Below are positions 1-5,791 of a DNA stretch of 5,791 nt, in pieces. The notes under the pieces were generated by a model that ran no database searches, was not told the origin of the DNA, and was given only the letters and a program-made list of their open reading frames with translations. Source of the DNA: CAUZFZ01 sp963579025 (GTDB taxonomy: Bacteria > Planctomycetota > Planctomycetia > Planctomycetales > Planctomycetaceae); NCBI GenBank assembly GCA_963579025.1, contig CAUZFZ010000308.1, positions 1 through 5,791 on the forward strand, written 5' to 3'. A program made the translations under genes and the position numbers. Numbering within the stretch: position 1 is the first letter of the stretch; every line of letters begins with the position of its first letter.

Positions 1-225
1 AAAGAAACGGCCGTGTCCGCTGCAGTAGAGCTTGACCTGCCTGCCGGTTGGACTTGTCACCAGGTCATTCCGCAGGTCGGCCACCAGCCCCCTTTTGAGC
101 ATGACCAGCACGAGTACGGGCAGACAGATTCCTGCGACCACCATCGCCTGAATCAGTGTGGCACTGCGAAGTCGGTACAGGTCCTTGAAGGCAAGGGACA
201 GATAGAAGAGCCAGCGTTGCAGCAA
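1..225 (-). CDS. FtsX-like ABC transporter permease, N-terminal part (cut by window edge)
   Basis: This reading frame has no stop from 225 to the left edge, giving 75 codons of the N-terminus. It starts with a short amphipathic stretch (LLQRWLFYLSLAFKDLYRLR), then a hydrophobic segment at about residues 22-43 (ATLIQAMVVAGICLPVLVLV), then a polar stretch containing DLRNDLVTSP. One N-terminal membrane helix followed by an extracytoplasmic region is the usual start of FtsX/MacB/LolC-type permeases. The gene begins one base after the stop of an ABC ATPase, which supports its role as the membrane partner. I chose TTG at 225 because GGGAGG lies 7 nt upstream. An in-frame ATG at 243, overlapping the ATPase by 17 nt, is the alternative, but it has no visible Shine-Dalgarno sequence. 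The substrate cannot be inferred, and the catalytic-side FtsX domain lies outside the window. Confidence 0.72.
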   Translation of the reverse strand, partial: MLQRWLFYLSLAFKDLYRLRSATLIQAMVVAGICLPVLVLVMLKRGLVADLRNDLVTSPTGRQVKLYCSGHGRFF

Positions 226-226
226 C

Positions 227-1090
227 TTAATGCCTCCCGTCATCGATTCGTCGGGGTGCAGGATTTCGAAAGAACGACTTCACACGCCCGGCGGGATGAC
301 CTGAAACCGGTTCTAATTCAATAATCAGATCGCAGAACTCGCGAGCAAGATCCTCCTCATGAGTGATCATCATCACGGTGCTGTGACCCTCTGTCAGGAC
401 TTTCAGCTCCTGCAGTGCTGCGCGGGCGGTCTCCCGGTTCAGGCTGGCCGTTGGCTCATCCACAAAGATGAGTTCCGGGTCGTGAGCAATCGCACGCGCC
501 AGCGCCACACGCTGATACTGCCCCAATGAAAGGTTTTTCAGTCGCCGGTTTTCCAGACCGCTGATCCCGAATGCGTCGAGCAGCGTCAGCACGCGATTCC
601 GGCAGGCACGCCGGGACTCTCCATTGATCTGCAGTGGAGTCGCAATGTTTTCCGCAACGTTCAGTGAACTGATCAGCTCACCTGTCTGCAGGGCAAAACC
701 AAGATGCCGTCTGCGAATCCGCATGGCTTGCCGCTGACGGCCTTCCTTCCAGATGTCCCGCAGGTCCAGCGGGCGGTCACTGTGTCGAAACCACATTTCG
801 AATCGCTGCAATTCACTGTCCGGCGTGCAACAGCGCAACAGCCCGATGACTGTCAGTAAGGTCGTCTTCCCGCACCCGCTGGGACCGTGGATGGCCACGA
901 AACTCCCGCGTGGAATGATGAGATCACGTTCAACATGCAACTCGAATCGATCTCCAGTCACGGAGTCGTGAAGGACCTGACGCAGTCCGGAAACCCTCAG
1001 TGAATACGGAGAGCCCTTGGTGTTAAATTCGTTCGTACCAGCCAGTTCGGGAAGGAATTGCGAATCGACCTGTTCATCGTCGCAAGTCAT
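227..1090 (-). CDS. ABC transporter ATP-binding protein, LolD/MacB-like
   Basis: This 287-residue cytoplasmic ATPase probably powers the FtsX-like permease encoded immediately downstream. The nucleotide-binding parts are in order: Walker A GPSGCGKTT (residues 69-77), Q-loop glutamine at 135 in GFALQTGEL, signature LSLGQ (187-191), Walker B LIFVDE (207-212) with catalytic Glu212, and switch histidine 244 in MITHEE. The GFALQ...L..LNVAENIATPL segment is typical of the LolD/MacB/FtsE (MJ0796-like) group, which drives lipoprotein release or mechanotransmission rather than bulk import. Two deviations stand out: the signature has Leu in place of the first Gly of LSGGQ, and the D-loop reads ASLN instead of SALD or NLD. 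An N-terminal extension of about 30 residues precedes the first strand. The start codon overlaps the vWA stop codon as ATGA, so the two are translationally coupled. No strong Shine-Dalgarno sequence is seen. The family assignment is firm; the substrate is unknown. Confidence 0.93.
   Translation of the reverse strand: MTCDDEQVDSQFLPELAGTNEFNTKGSPYSLRVSGLRQVLHDSVTGDRFELHVERDLIIPRGSFVAIHGPSGCGKTTLLTVIGLLRCCTPDSELQRFEMWFRHSDRPLDLRDIWKEGRQRQAMRIRRRHLGFALQTGELISSLNVAENIATPLQINGESRRACRNRVLTLLDAFGISGLENRRLKNLSLGQYQRVALARAIAHDPELIFVDEPTASLNRETARAALQELKVLTEGHSTVMMITHEEDLAREFCDLIIELEPVSGHPAGRVKSFFRNPAPRRIDDGRH
233..238 (-). promoter_or_regulatory. Shine-Dalgarno site of the permease gene
   Basis: GGGAGG on the minus strand lies inside the last codons of the ABC ATPase gene, 7 nt before TTG 225. 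Its spacing favours the TTG start over the upstream ATG at 243 and suggests translational coupling with the ATPase. Confidence 0.5.
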
Positions 1091-2952
1091 GGGAGTTCCC
1101 GCAGACCGAGGAACTTGTATTTCTCATTGCGATCTTCATCGACGACAAACCAGCCGTCAGGCGAAAGCAGCTCTTCCGTTCGATCGCGGCACACAATGAT
1201 CTCACTCAGCCAGTCCGCAAACTGCTCATTGTCTTTTTGAGCAATGTCGATGATTGATGTCGCGAGCACGTCGTTGTGAAGGGGAAGTCCCGAAATCAGA
1301 TCCGTCAGTCGCGTGTTCTCGACGATCTCCTGTCCTGCATGTGTGCGGCCAAAGTGTCCTTGAAGTGTTGACAATAGCTGCCGGCTGTCTTTGCGTTCCT
1401 CTGGCCGTTCCCTCAGCAGGTCGAACTCCTCAACGAGAAGGGTCAGCCGGCTTTTCAGACGCCTCAATTCGTCGTAACGAACGAACAGACATTCCTCGGC
1501 AAATTCCTGAGATTTTGAGTTTCGAGTACGGCACCAGCCGTTCAGAACTCCGGTTCCTGCCCGGCCGGGCCGAATCTTCCAGTAGGCGAGCGCAGTTGGA
1601 CTCACCGAGCCTCCGCCTTCGATTCTCTTCCTGAACGCTTCCGAGTCCTGTATCGCCTGGGCTGTTTCAGTGATTGTGCTCACAAGTTTCTGGATGACGG
1701 ATTCTCGCTCAGATTCATTGGTCGCATCGAGCCTGTCATAAACTCCCTTGAAACTGCCACCGGCGTTTTCACTGACGAGACTGAACTGCATGGCACAGAC
1801 GGCGTTGTCAAGTTTGTCGTTGTCGTTTGTGGCAACAATCGCATGCAGATTGAATTTCTGGCTCTCGGCCTCCGGCCCGTCACCAAGTTGAGGACGAGCG
1901 TGCTGGATCACCTTCTCCAGCGTCAGCCCGGTCGTACATTTTGGATTTGGAGTGACCACTCCATTGACGGTGCGTGTTGGCAACTGGGCGCTCGCGTCTC
2001 CCATCAGGATGAGATGTTTTGAACTGATGCGCGTCCAGCCAATTGACTTTTCGGTCATTGCGGAATGCAGACCTGCAATCACGTCTTCCTGTGAATCTCG
2101 ACTGGAGATACGAGCGACCGTGACCGGCTTCAGCTTTTTCTCAAACGAAGCCGCATCCGTCAGCGGGATCGTCACGGCCGCTGGCGTGAGACCGAAAACG
2201 AGATCCTGGTACTCCACCAGTCCGAATCTCATCAGTGCACGGGCCTTGTCGAGTCCAGGCTGTCCCAGGAGGTTTGCGATCCTGCTGGCGACGAGCTTCG
2301 TTCCATCCAGCAAAGGTGTCATGCTGGCTGTTGTGTCGATGACGAAGACGATCTCCACAGGTGGGTCGCTACTTGGAGTCGGGTGCTCAGAAGTGTCATC
2401 CTGGGACTGCCGAGCGAGCTCTCCGTTGTAGAACACCACTTTATACAGTGGGTCTTTTGAATCTTCGGCGGGTTCCAGAATCAGCGCGAAAGACAGGTGA
2501 TGATCGCGTCCCTGGCCGAGATGCGTTGCCAGAGCGTCGCCTTCGAGCATCGGATTGTCGAAAATCTGGAAGGGGCGTCCCGGAACTCCCTTGGGACGAA
2601 GTGCCGAACGCGTTTTCCAGACTAGAATTTGAGATTCCTCAACCCAGCCATCCACTTTTGCGGCAGTTCGCCCAACGCGAATCCACTTTTTGCCGTTCTG
2701 ATCGCGCCGCCTGGTTCCGTCGTCTCCTTCATCCACTTCAAACTGATAGCGGATGGAAAACGGGTTCAAATGTTGCAGACGCAGGTCGGCGTCTCCGACA
2801 TCCTCCAGAGCCTCGAACAGATCTGCTCCGTCACTCTTCACAATGATCTTATGAAGAATTCCGGTCTCCGAATCTTTGATCGGGTCCTGCGCCGACAGCG
2901 CCGCAACAAGAGATAGCCACGCTATGAGCGTACTGATTCCACATTGTCGCAT
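1087..2952 (-). CDS. Secreted vWA-domain protein with SH3-like segment, related to the PpkA extracytoplasmic region
   Basis: This 621-residue protein is probably exported. Residues 1-21 form a signal peptide: MRQCGIST, hydrophobic LIAWLSLVAAL, then likely cleavage in ALSA|QDP. Residues about 60-115 look like an SH3-type beta domain (PFSIRYQFEV ... KKWIRVG ... GWVEESQILVWK). A vWA domain spans about 200-438: VFVIDTTASM holds the metal-binding DxTxS (206-210), SQEDVIAGLHSAM follows, and Asp319 lies in LILMGDAS. The C-terminal part (about 470-621) has GVLNGWCRTR, a helical stretch starting LFVRYDELRRLKSRL, a GLPLHNDV segment and the ending YKFLGLRELP. From memory, this order matches the part of PpkA-type kinases that follows their membrane segment, yet there is no kinase domain here. 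An upstream in-frame ATG at 2973 would add seven residues, but AAGGAG lies 6 nt before ATG 2952 and the signal peptide is cleaner from there. The gene starts 23 nt after the TPR-like gene and overlaps the ATPase by 4 nt. Its ligand is unknown. Confidence 0.88.
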   Translation of the reverse strand: MRQCGISTLIAWLSLVAALSAQDPIKDSETGILHKIIVKSDGADLFEALEDVGDADLRLQHLNPFSIRYQFEVDEGDDGTRRRDQNGKKWIRVGRTAAKVDGWVEESQILVWKTRSALRPKGVPGRPFQIFDNPMLEGDALATHLGQGRDHHLSFALILEPAEDSKDPLYKVVFYNGELARQSQDDTSEHPTPSSDPPVEIVFVIDTTASMTPLLDGTKLVASRIANLLGQPGLDKARALMRFGLVEYQDLVFGLTPAAVTIPLTDAASFEKKLKPVTVARISSRDSQEDVIAGLHSAMTEKSIGWTRISSKHLILMGDASAQLPTRTVNGVVTPNPKCTTGLTLEKVIQHARPQLGDGPEAESQKFNLHAIVATNDNDKLDNAVCAMQFSLVSENAGGSFKGVYDRLDATNESERESVIQKLVSTITETAQAIQDSEAFRKRIEGGGSVSPTALAYWKIRPGRAGTGVLNGWCRTRNSKSQEFAEECLFVRYDELRRLKSRLTLLVEEFDLLRERPEERKDSRQLLSTLQGHFGRTHAGQEIVENTRLTDLISGLPLHNDVLATSIIDIAQKDNEQFADWLSEIIVCRDRTEELLSPDGWFVVDEDRNEKYKFLGLRELP

Positions 2953-2958
2953 TGAAAA

Positions 2959-2964
2959 CTCCTT
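2959..2964 (-). promoter_or_regulatory. Shine-Dalgarno site deciding the vWA gene start
   Basis: AAGGAG on the minus strand lies 6 nt upstream of ATG 2952 and downstream of the alternative ATG at 2973. It is the best ribosome-binding site in the window and sets the start at 2952, which also gives a compact signal peptide. Confidence 0.7.
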
Positions 2965-2975
2965 CACGTTCATTG

Positions 2976-5273
2976 TTACGGGGCGATCTGGCTCTTCACC
3001 CGGGACAGCGCCAGTCCGGCCAGACTTTCAACGCGTATTCGGTTCCGAGATGTACTCGCCAGAACTGAAAAAAATGCCTGCCGCGCTTCGTCGGTCTGTC
3101 CGAGCGCCAGCTTCGCCTGGCCCTCGATCAAAATTCGATCTGTCTTTCCGTTCGATGTCGTTGATTCCCAGAGATCTCCCAGTTGCTGAACCCGTCGAAG
3201 GGCTGCGATCTGGTCCGGTCCTCCCACAGGACCAGCCAACGTGGCGATCTTCATTTGATTCTGCAGCAGGAGCTTCCACAGTTCGGCCTTCGTCGGGTGA
3301 TGCGCCAGACCGTCCTGCAGCACGACTGCAGCGTCAGACAGCCGCAGATCGTGGCTCAGTTCCAAGGCTCGTTCTCGGTAATATGTGTCGTCAATCATCC
3401 GCCGACTGGCATTCGATACACGCGCCGCAATCATCAAACCTGTCCCCGAAGATTCAGCCTCGATCAGTTCGAGTGTTCTCCGAACTGCTGCATCAGCAAT
3501 TGAATGGAGTGAATCCCGTTCCGGATTCATCGACTCAAGCGTCAACATCCGCTCCTCGATTGCACGGATGACGACAAATCCTCCCAACGGTGTGCCGATC
3601 CTTGAAACAAGCCAACTGTTGTCGTCTTGGGGATTCTGACCGGAGGGACCAGGCCGATCCTGAAGCAGTATTCTGGCGAGCGTCAATGGATCTCTCCGCG
3701 GATCACTGGTCACAACGGGTAACATCAGGTCGGAGGACTGCCGGTCTTTCGCCGTCCGCTCCGTGGCTGCGAGGATGCGGTAAACGTCCAGCATCTCCCG
3801 CACGTCGCCGATACTTTCGTCTGACTCCCTGTAAAGAGCGCTCAGCGAATCAGCCAGATAAAGTGGCCGCGCGAGCCCGACGCTCCTGCCGACTCCAGGC
3901 CCGGCCAGCTTGCGACCGGATTCGAATTGCCGGACGGCGGTATTGATGTCTCCCGAATGGAGAGCGATCACGCCGTCGACCAGATACCGCATGGTCGCTC
4001 GATCGTGTCGTTCCTGTTCGACGACTTTGATCAGGATGTTCTCGGGTCGTCGCCTGATCGTACGAACCACGGGGCTTCCGAGCAGCCGAGTGTCTTTGAA
4101 ACCAAATGGAAGCCGTGACTGTACATCGACTGCGGCGGCAAACGCGTTCATGGACTCAGCCGTGAATGTGTCAGCGTCTTCGACGGCAATCGCCAGGAAG
4201 CCCCGTCCCTGCAGGGCAGCAACGAGTGCTTCGCCAATGACGACGTTGTCAGGCTCTGCCATCCATCGCTTTTTCAAGAGGCGCGACGCGGCGCACGCGG
4301 TCGTATAAGTTGACACCAGAGAGGCTCGTGACGGCAGTGCCTCCGTAGCTTGGAGATCTACGCTCAATGCGATAGCCAGAGATCGGAATGCCTGGCAACG
4401 TGCTCGCTGTACTGGATCCGCTCCCCCAGCACCGTCAGCCAGTCGCTTTTCCGCTTCCTGCAGGAGCTGGACAGCACTGTCCAGCTGCCGACTCATCCGC
4501 TTAGAACGCGCAGTCGACGCTTTGACCTCATTCGCTGTCAGCGTGACCTTTCCGATCAGGATCAGGTCCGTCTCTGCGAGTTCCCGCTGAACCTGGCGAA
4601 TGGACAGCATCGCCCGCAGTAGAGGCGACTGGAAAGAAGCCGGATCAAAAATGGCGTTCACGTTTGTGGCCGAGTCGATCAGGTCGGTTAACTCGCCAGC
4701 TGGCCGACGGGCCCGTATGCCCATTTCAATCATTCGTGTCCACAATGCAGAGTCAGGATGGCGGAGCGTCCCCTCGCGAAGCGTTTCAAATGCGGAATTC
4801 AGCTCATCAGTTTTCGCCAGTTCAGTCGCGACATCTTGAAACGGCTTCGCACTCGACAGCTCCACCAGACGTCGATTCACATCCATGACGATGTGACTCG
4901 GGGACGCGTCGACGGTGTTCTCGATCTCGTCGCCCGCGAACAGTTCCGGAGCCAACGTCTGGGCCGTGGACGCCAGCAGGATGTTGGCCAGTCTCCCTGA
5001 GGACGAGACGGCAATGGGCGAGGACGTGTCGTGCGCTGCCAGTGCCGCTCGATAGTGCGACCTGGCGTCGAGAAAGAGTTCCTGGGCCTCCTTTTGCCGG
5101 ACTGGATCAAGCGGGTGGATCGCTGCCGCTTCCGCCCGCGCCTCCGCAACGAGTCCCGAAACGTAATTGGACAGGCGGTCGTCAGCGGTCAAGCGCAAGG
5201 CTTCTGTCGCTGCTGCGTGAGCCTGATCCAGCAGTCTCGCGGCGCGAACCGGCCCTGTAGTTCCTCTGGCGAG
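2976..5273 (-). CDS. TPR-like helical repeat protein, 5'-truncated at the CRISPR array
   Basis: About 765 residues of mostly alpha-helical, Ala/Leu/Arg-rich protein with no catalytic motif that I recognise. TPR-like helix pairs are visible near the N-terminus (ARLLDQAHAAATEALRL, then QELFLDARSHYRAALAAHD), in the middle (ALHSGDINTAVRQFESGRKL) and near the C-terminus (LRLSDAAVVLQDGLAHHP; KLALGQTDEARQAFFSVLA). It is therefore probably a scaffold or protein-interaction module. Coding character continues up to the last bases before the leader-distal CRISPR repeat. No ATG, GTG or TTG occurs in frame between the repeat and a TTG at 4955; the first ATG is at 4886, well inside the helical region. The frame stays open through repeat 1 and spacer 1 to a TTG at 5348 in repeat 2, and another TTG lies at 5282 in repeat 1, but neither has a convincing ribosome-binding site. 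The native start, and perhaps a signal peptide, membrane anchor or another domain, has been lost. The stop codon lies 23 nt before the vWA start, so this was the upstream gene of the same operon. It may now be untranslated or made as a shortened or repeat-fused protein. Confidence 0.75.
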   Translation of the reverse strand, partial: LARGTTGPVRAARLLDQAHAAATEALRLTADDRLSNYVSGLVAEARAEAAAIHPLDPVRQKEAQELFLDARSHYRAALAAHDTSSPIAVSSSGRLANILLASTAQTLAPELFAGDEIENTVDASPSHIVMDVNRRLVELSSAKPFQDVATELAKTDELNSAFETLREGTLRHPDSALWTRMIEMGIRARRPAGELTDLIDSATNVNAIFDPASFQSPLLRAMLSIRQVQRELAETDLILIGKVTLTANEVKASTARSKRMSRQLDSAVQLLQEAEKRLADGAGGADPVQRARCQAFRSLAIALSVDLQATEALPSRASLVSTYTTACAASRLLKKRWMAEPDNVVIGEALVAALQGRGFLAIAVEDADTFTAESMNAFAAAVDVQSRLPFGFKDTRLLGSPVVRTIRRRPENILIKVVEQERHDRATMRYLVDGVIALHSGDINTAVRQFESGRKLAGPGVGRSVGLARPLYLADSLSALYRESDESIGDVREMLDVYRILAATERTAKDRQSSDLMLPVVTSDPRRDPLTLARILLQDRPGPSGQNPQDDNSWLVSRIGTPLGGFVVIRAIEERMLTLESMNPERDSLHSIADAAVRRTLELIEAESSGTGLMIAARVSNASRRMIDDTYYRERALELSHDLRLSDAAVVLQDGLAHHPTKAELWKLLLQNQMKIATLAGPVGGPDQIAALRRVQQLGDLWESTTSNGKTDRILIEGQAKLALGQTDEARQAFFSVLASTSRNRIRVESLAGLALSRVKSQIAP

Positions 5274-5275
5274 AC

Positions 5276-5307
5276 GTTTCAATCCACACGCCCGCGGGGG
5301 GCGTGAC
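5276..5307 (-). repeat. Leader-distal CRISPR repeat at the array-gene junction
   Basis: This is the last repeat in transcription order and is identical to the other seven over all 32 bases. Trailer-end repeats are often degenerate, so a perfect one touching coding sequence is notable. Its final bases on the minus strand (TTGAAAC) read in frame as L-K-R into the truncated TPR-like gene. Confidence 0.95.
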
Positions 5308-5791
5308 CACTGACCACTACTTAATGCTCTCCCCCCCCCATGTTTCAATCCACACGCCCGCGGGGGGCGTGACTTTCGATGGATAAGTCGTACGTCGCCC
5401 TTGACACAGTTTCAATCCACACGCCCGCGGGGGGCGTGACGGGATCACATGATCCGAAACAGCATTGGCGTGGCGTTTCAATCCACACGCCCGCGGGGGG
5501 CGTGACCGGCAGGGGCTTCCGAAAAACTCATAGACGACTGGTTTCAATCCACACGCCCGCGGGGGGCGTGACTCGTTGCCGTGGACGATGGACAGAGTCA
5601 CCTCGTTGTTTCAATCCACACGCCCGCGGGGGGCGTGACGACTGATGAGAATGTGTTGCCTCATCCACTGGTTGTTTCAATCCACACGCCCGCGGGGGGC
5701 GTGACGTTTGACAGGGCCGCGGACTGCTTCGCCTTCGTGGTTTCAATCCACACGCCCGCGGGGGGCGTGACATGGGGCAGACGTCTTGATC
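5276..5791 (-). CRISPR. CRISPR array, type I-C repeat family, 8 repeats, runs off the right edge
   Basis: Eight identical 32-bp repeats start at 5276, 5342, 5409, 5475, 5541, 5608, 5674 and 5740. On the plus strand each begins GTTTCAATCCACACGCCC and ends GGCGTGAC. The seven complete spacers are 34, 35, 34, 34, 35, 34 and 34 bp, and an eighth is cut after 20 bp. In crRNA sense (minus strand) the repeat holds a 7-bp stem CACGCCC/GGGCGTG with a 5-nt loop and ends TGGATTGAAAC. That is the 11-nt 5' handle expected after Cas5d cleavage at the base of the stem in type I-C systems. By this convention transcription runs right to left, the leader and youngest spacers lie beyond the right edge, and 5276 is the oldest end. 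No cas gene is in the window, so activity cannot be judged. The spacers are all different from each other, and none has an obvious match elsewhere in the window. Confidence 0.98.

Noticed and set aside
13..324. Plus-strand open frame of 103 codons near the left edge
   Set aside because: It is antisense to the permease start and the ATPase end; the minus-strand frame has a membrane segment and a Shine-Dalgarno site, and this one has neither.
1952..2846. Two plus-strand open frames of about 160 codons each
   Set aside because: Both are antisense to the vWA domain coding sequence, which has a clear signal peptide and motifs on the minus strand.
2876..3571. Plus-strand open frame of 231 codons
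   Set aside because: It lies antisense to the TPR-like and vWA genes, has no domain pattern, and is rich in Ser/Arg/Pro as expected for the shadow of a GC-rich gene.
5441..5454. Inverted repeat GGATCA-CA-TGATCC within the third spacer, considered as an operator or att site
   Set aside because: It lies wholly inside a spacer, so it is foreign-derived sequence, and 6-bp arms are easily expected by chance.
5317..5773. Open frames through the array on both strands, with repeated peptides such as SRPPRACGLK or SIHTPAGGV
   Set aside because: They are translations of the CRISPR repeat itself, recurring with the 66-67 bp period; they are not genes.
2976..5791. The TPR-vWA-ABC genes as a CRISPR-associated accessory system
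   Set aside because: They lie at the leader-distal end, while cas genes normally sit at the leader side. The contact with the array looks like a disruption, and none of the proteins resembles a known Cas protein.

Overview
The window suggests a free-living Gram-negative-type bacterium of moderately high GC content. A secreted von Willebrand factor A (vWA) protein sits beside a TPR-like helical protein and a LolD/MacB-like ABC exporter. That mix would fit a planctomycete or a related environmental lineage, but this is a low-confidence guess: there is no rRNA or universal marker here. All protein genes and the inferred direction of the CRISPR array are on the minus strand, so the biological order runs from right to left.

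Right end (5276-5791): a CRISPR array with eight identical 32-bp repeats, seven complete spacers of 34-35 bp and a cut eighth spacer. The repeat has the type I-C (Cas5d-processed) form. In crRNA orientation it is read on the minus strand, which puts the leader, and probably any cas genes, beyond the right edge. The oldest, leader-distal end is therefore at 5276.

Middle (2976-5273): a long helical, TPR-like gene whose open frame runs straight into the leader-distal repeat. No ATG, GTG or TTG lies in frame between the repeat and position 4955, and the first ATG is at 4886. The gene looks 5'-truncated exactly at the array boundary. Next, with very tight spacing, come a secreted vWA protein (1087-2952), an ABC ATPase (227-1090, ATGA overlap) and the first 75 codons of an FtsX-like permease (1-225, continuing off the left edge).

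The four genes form one compact operon with no room for internal promoters. The vWA protein carries an SH3-like segment, a DxTxS-type vWA domain and a C-terminal region that together resemble, from memory, the extracytoplasmic half of PpkA-type Ser/Thr kinases, but without a kinase. A plausible reading is a cell-envelope sensing or scaffolding module (TPR + vWA) tied to a lipoprotein-release or MacB-like ABC machine. The most unusual feature is the junction: a type I-C array whose trailer end is fused to, and has replaced, the 5' end of this operon.
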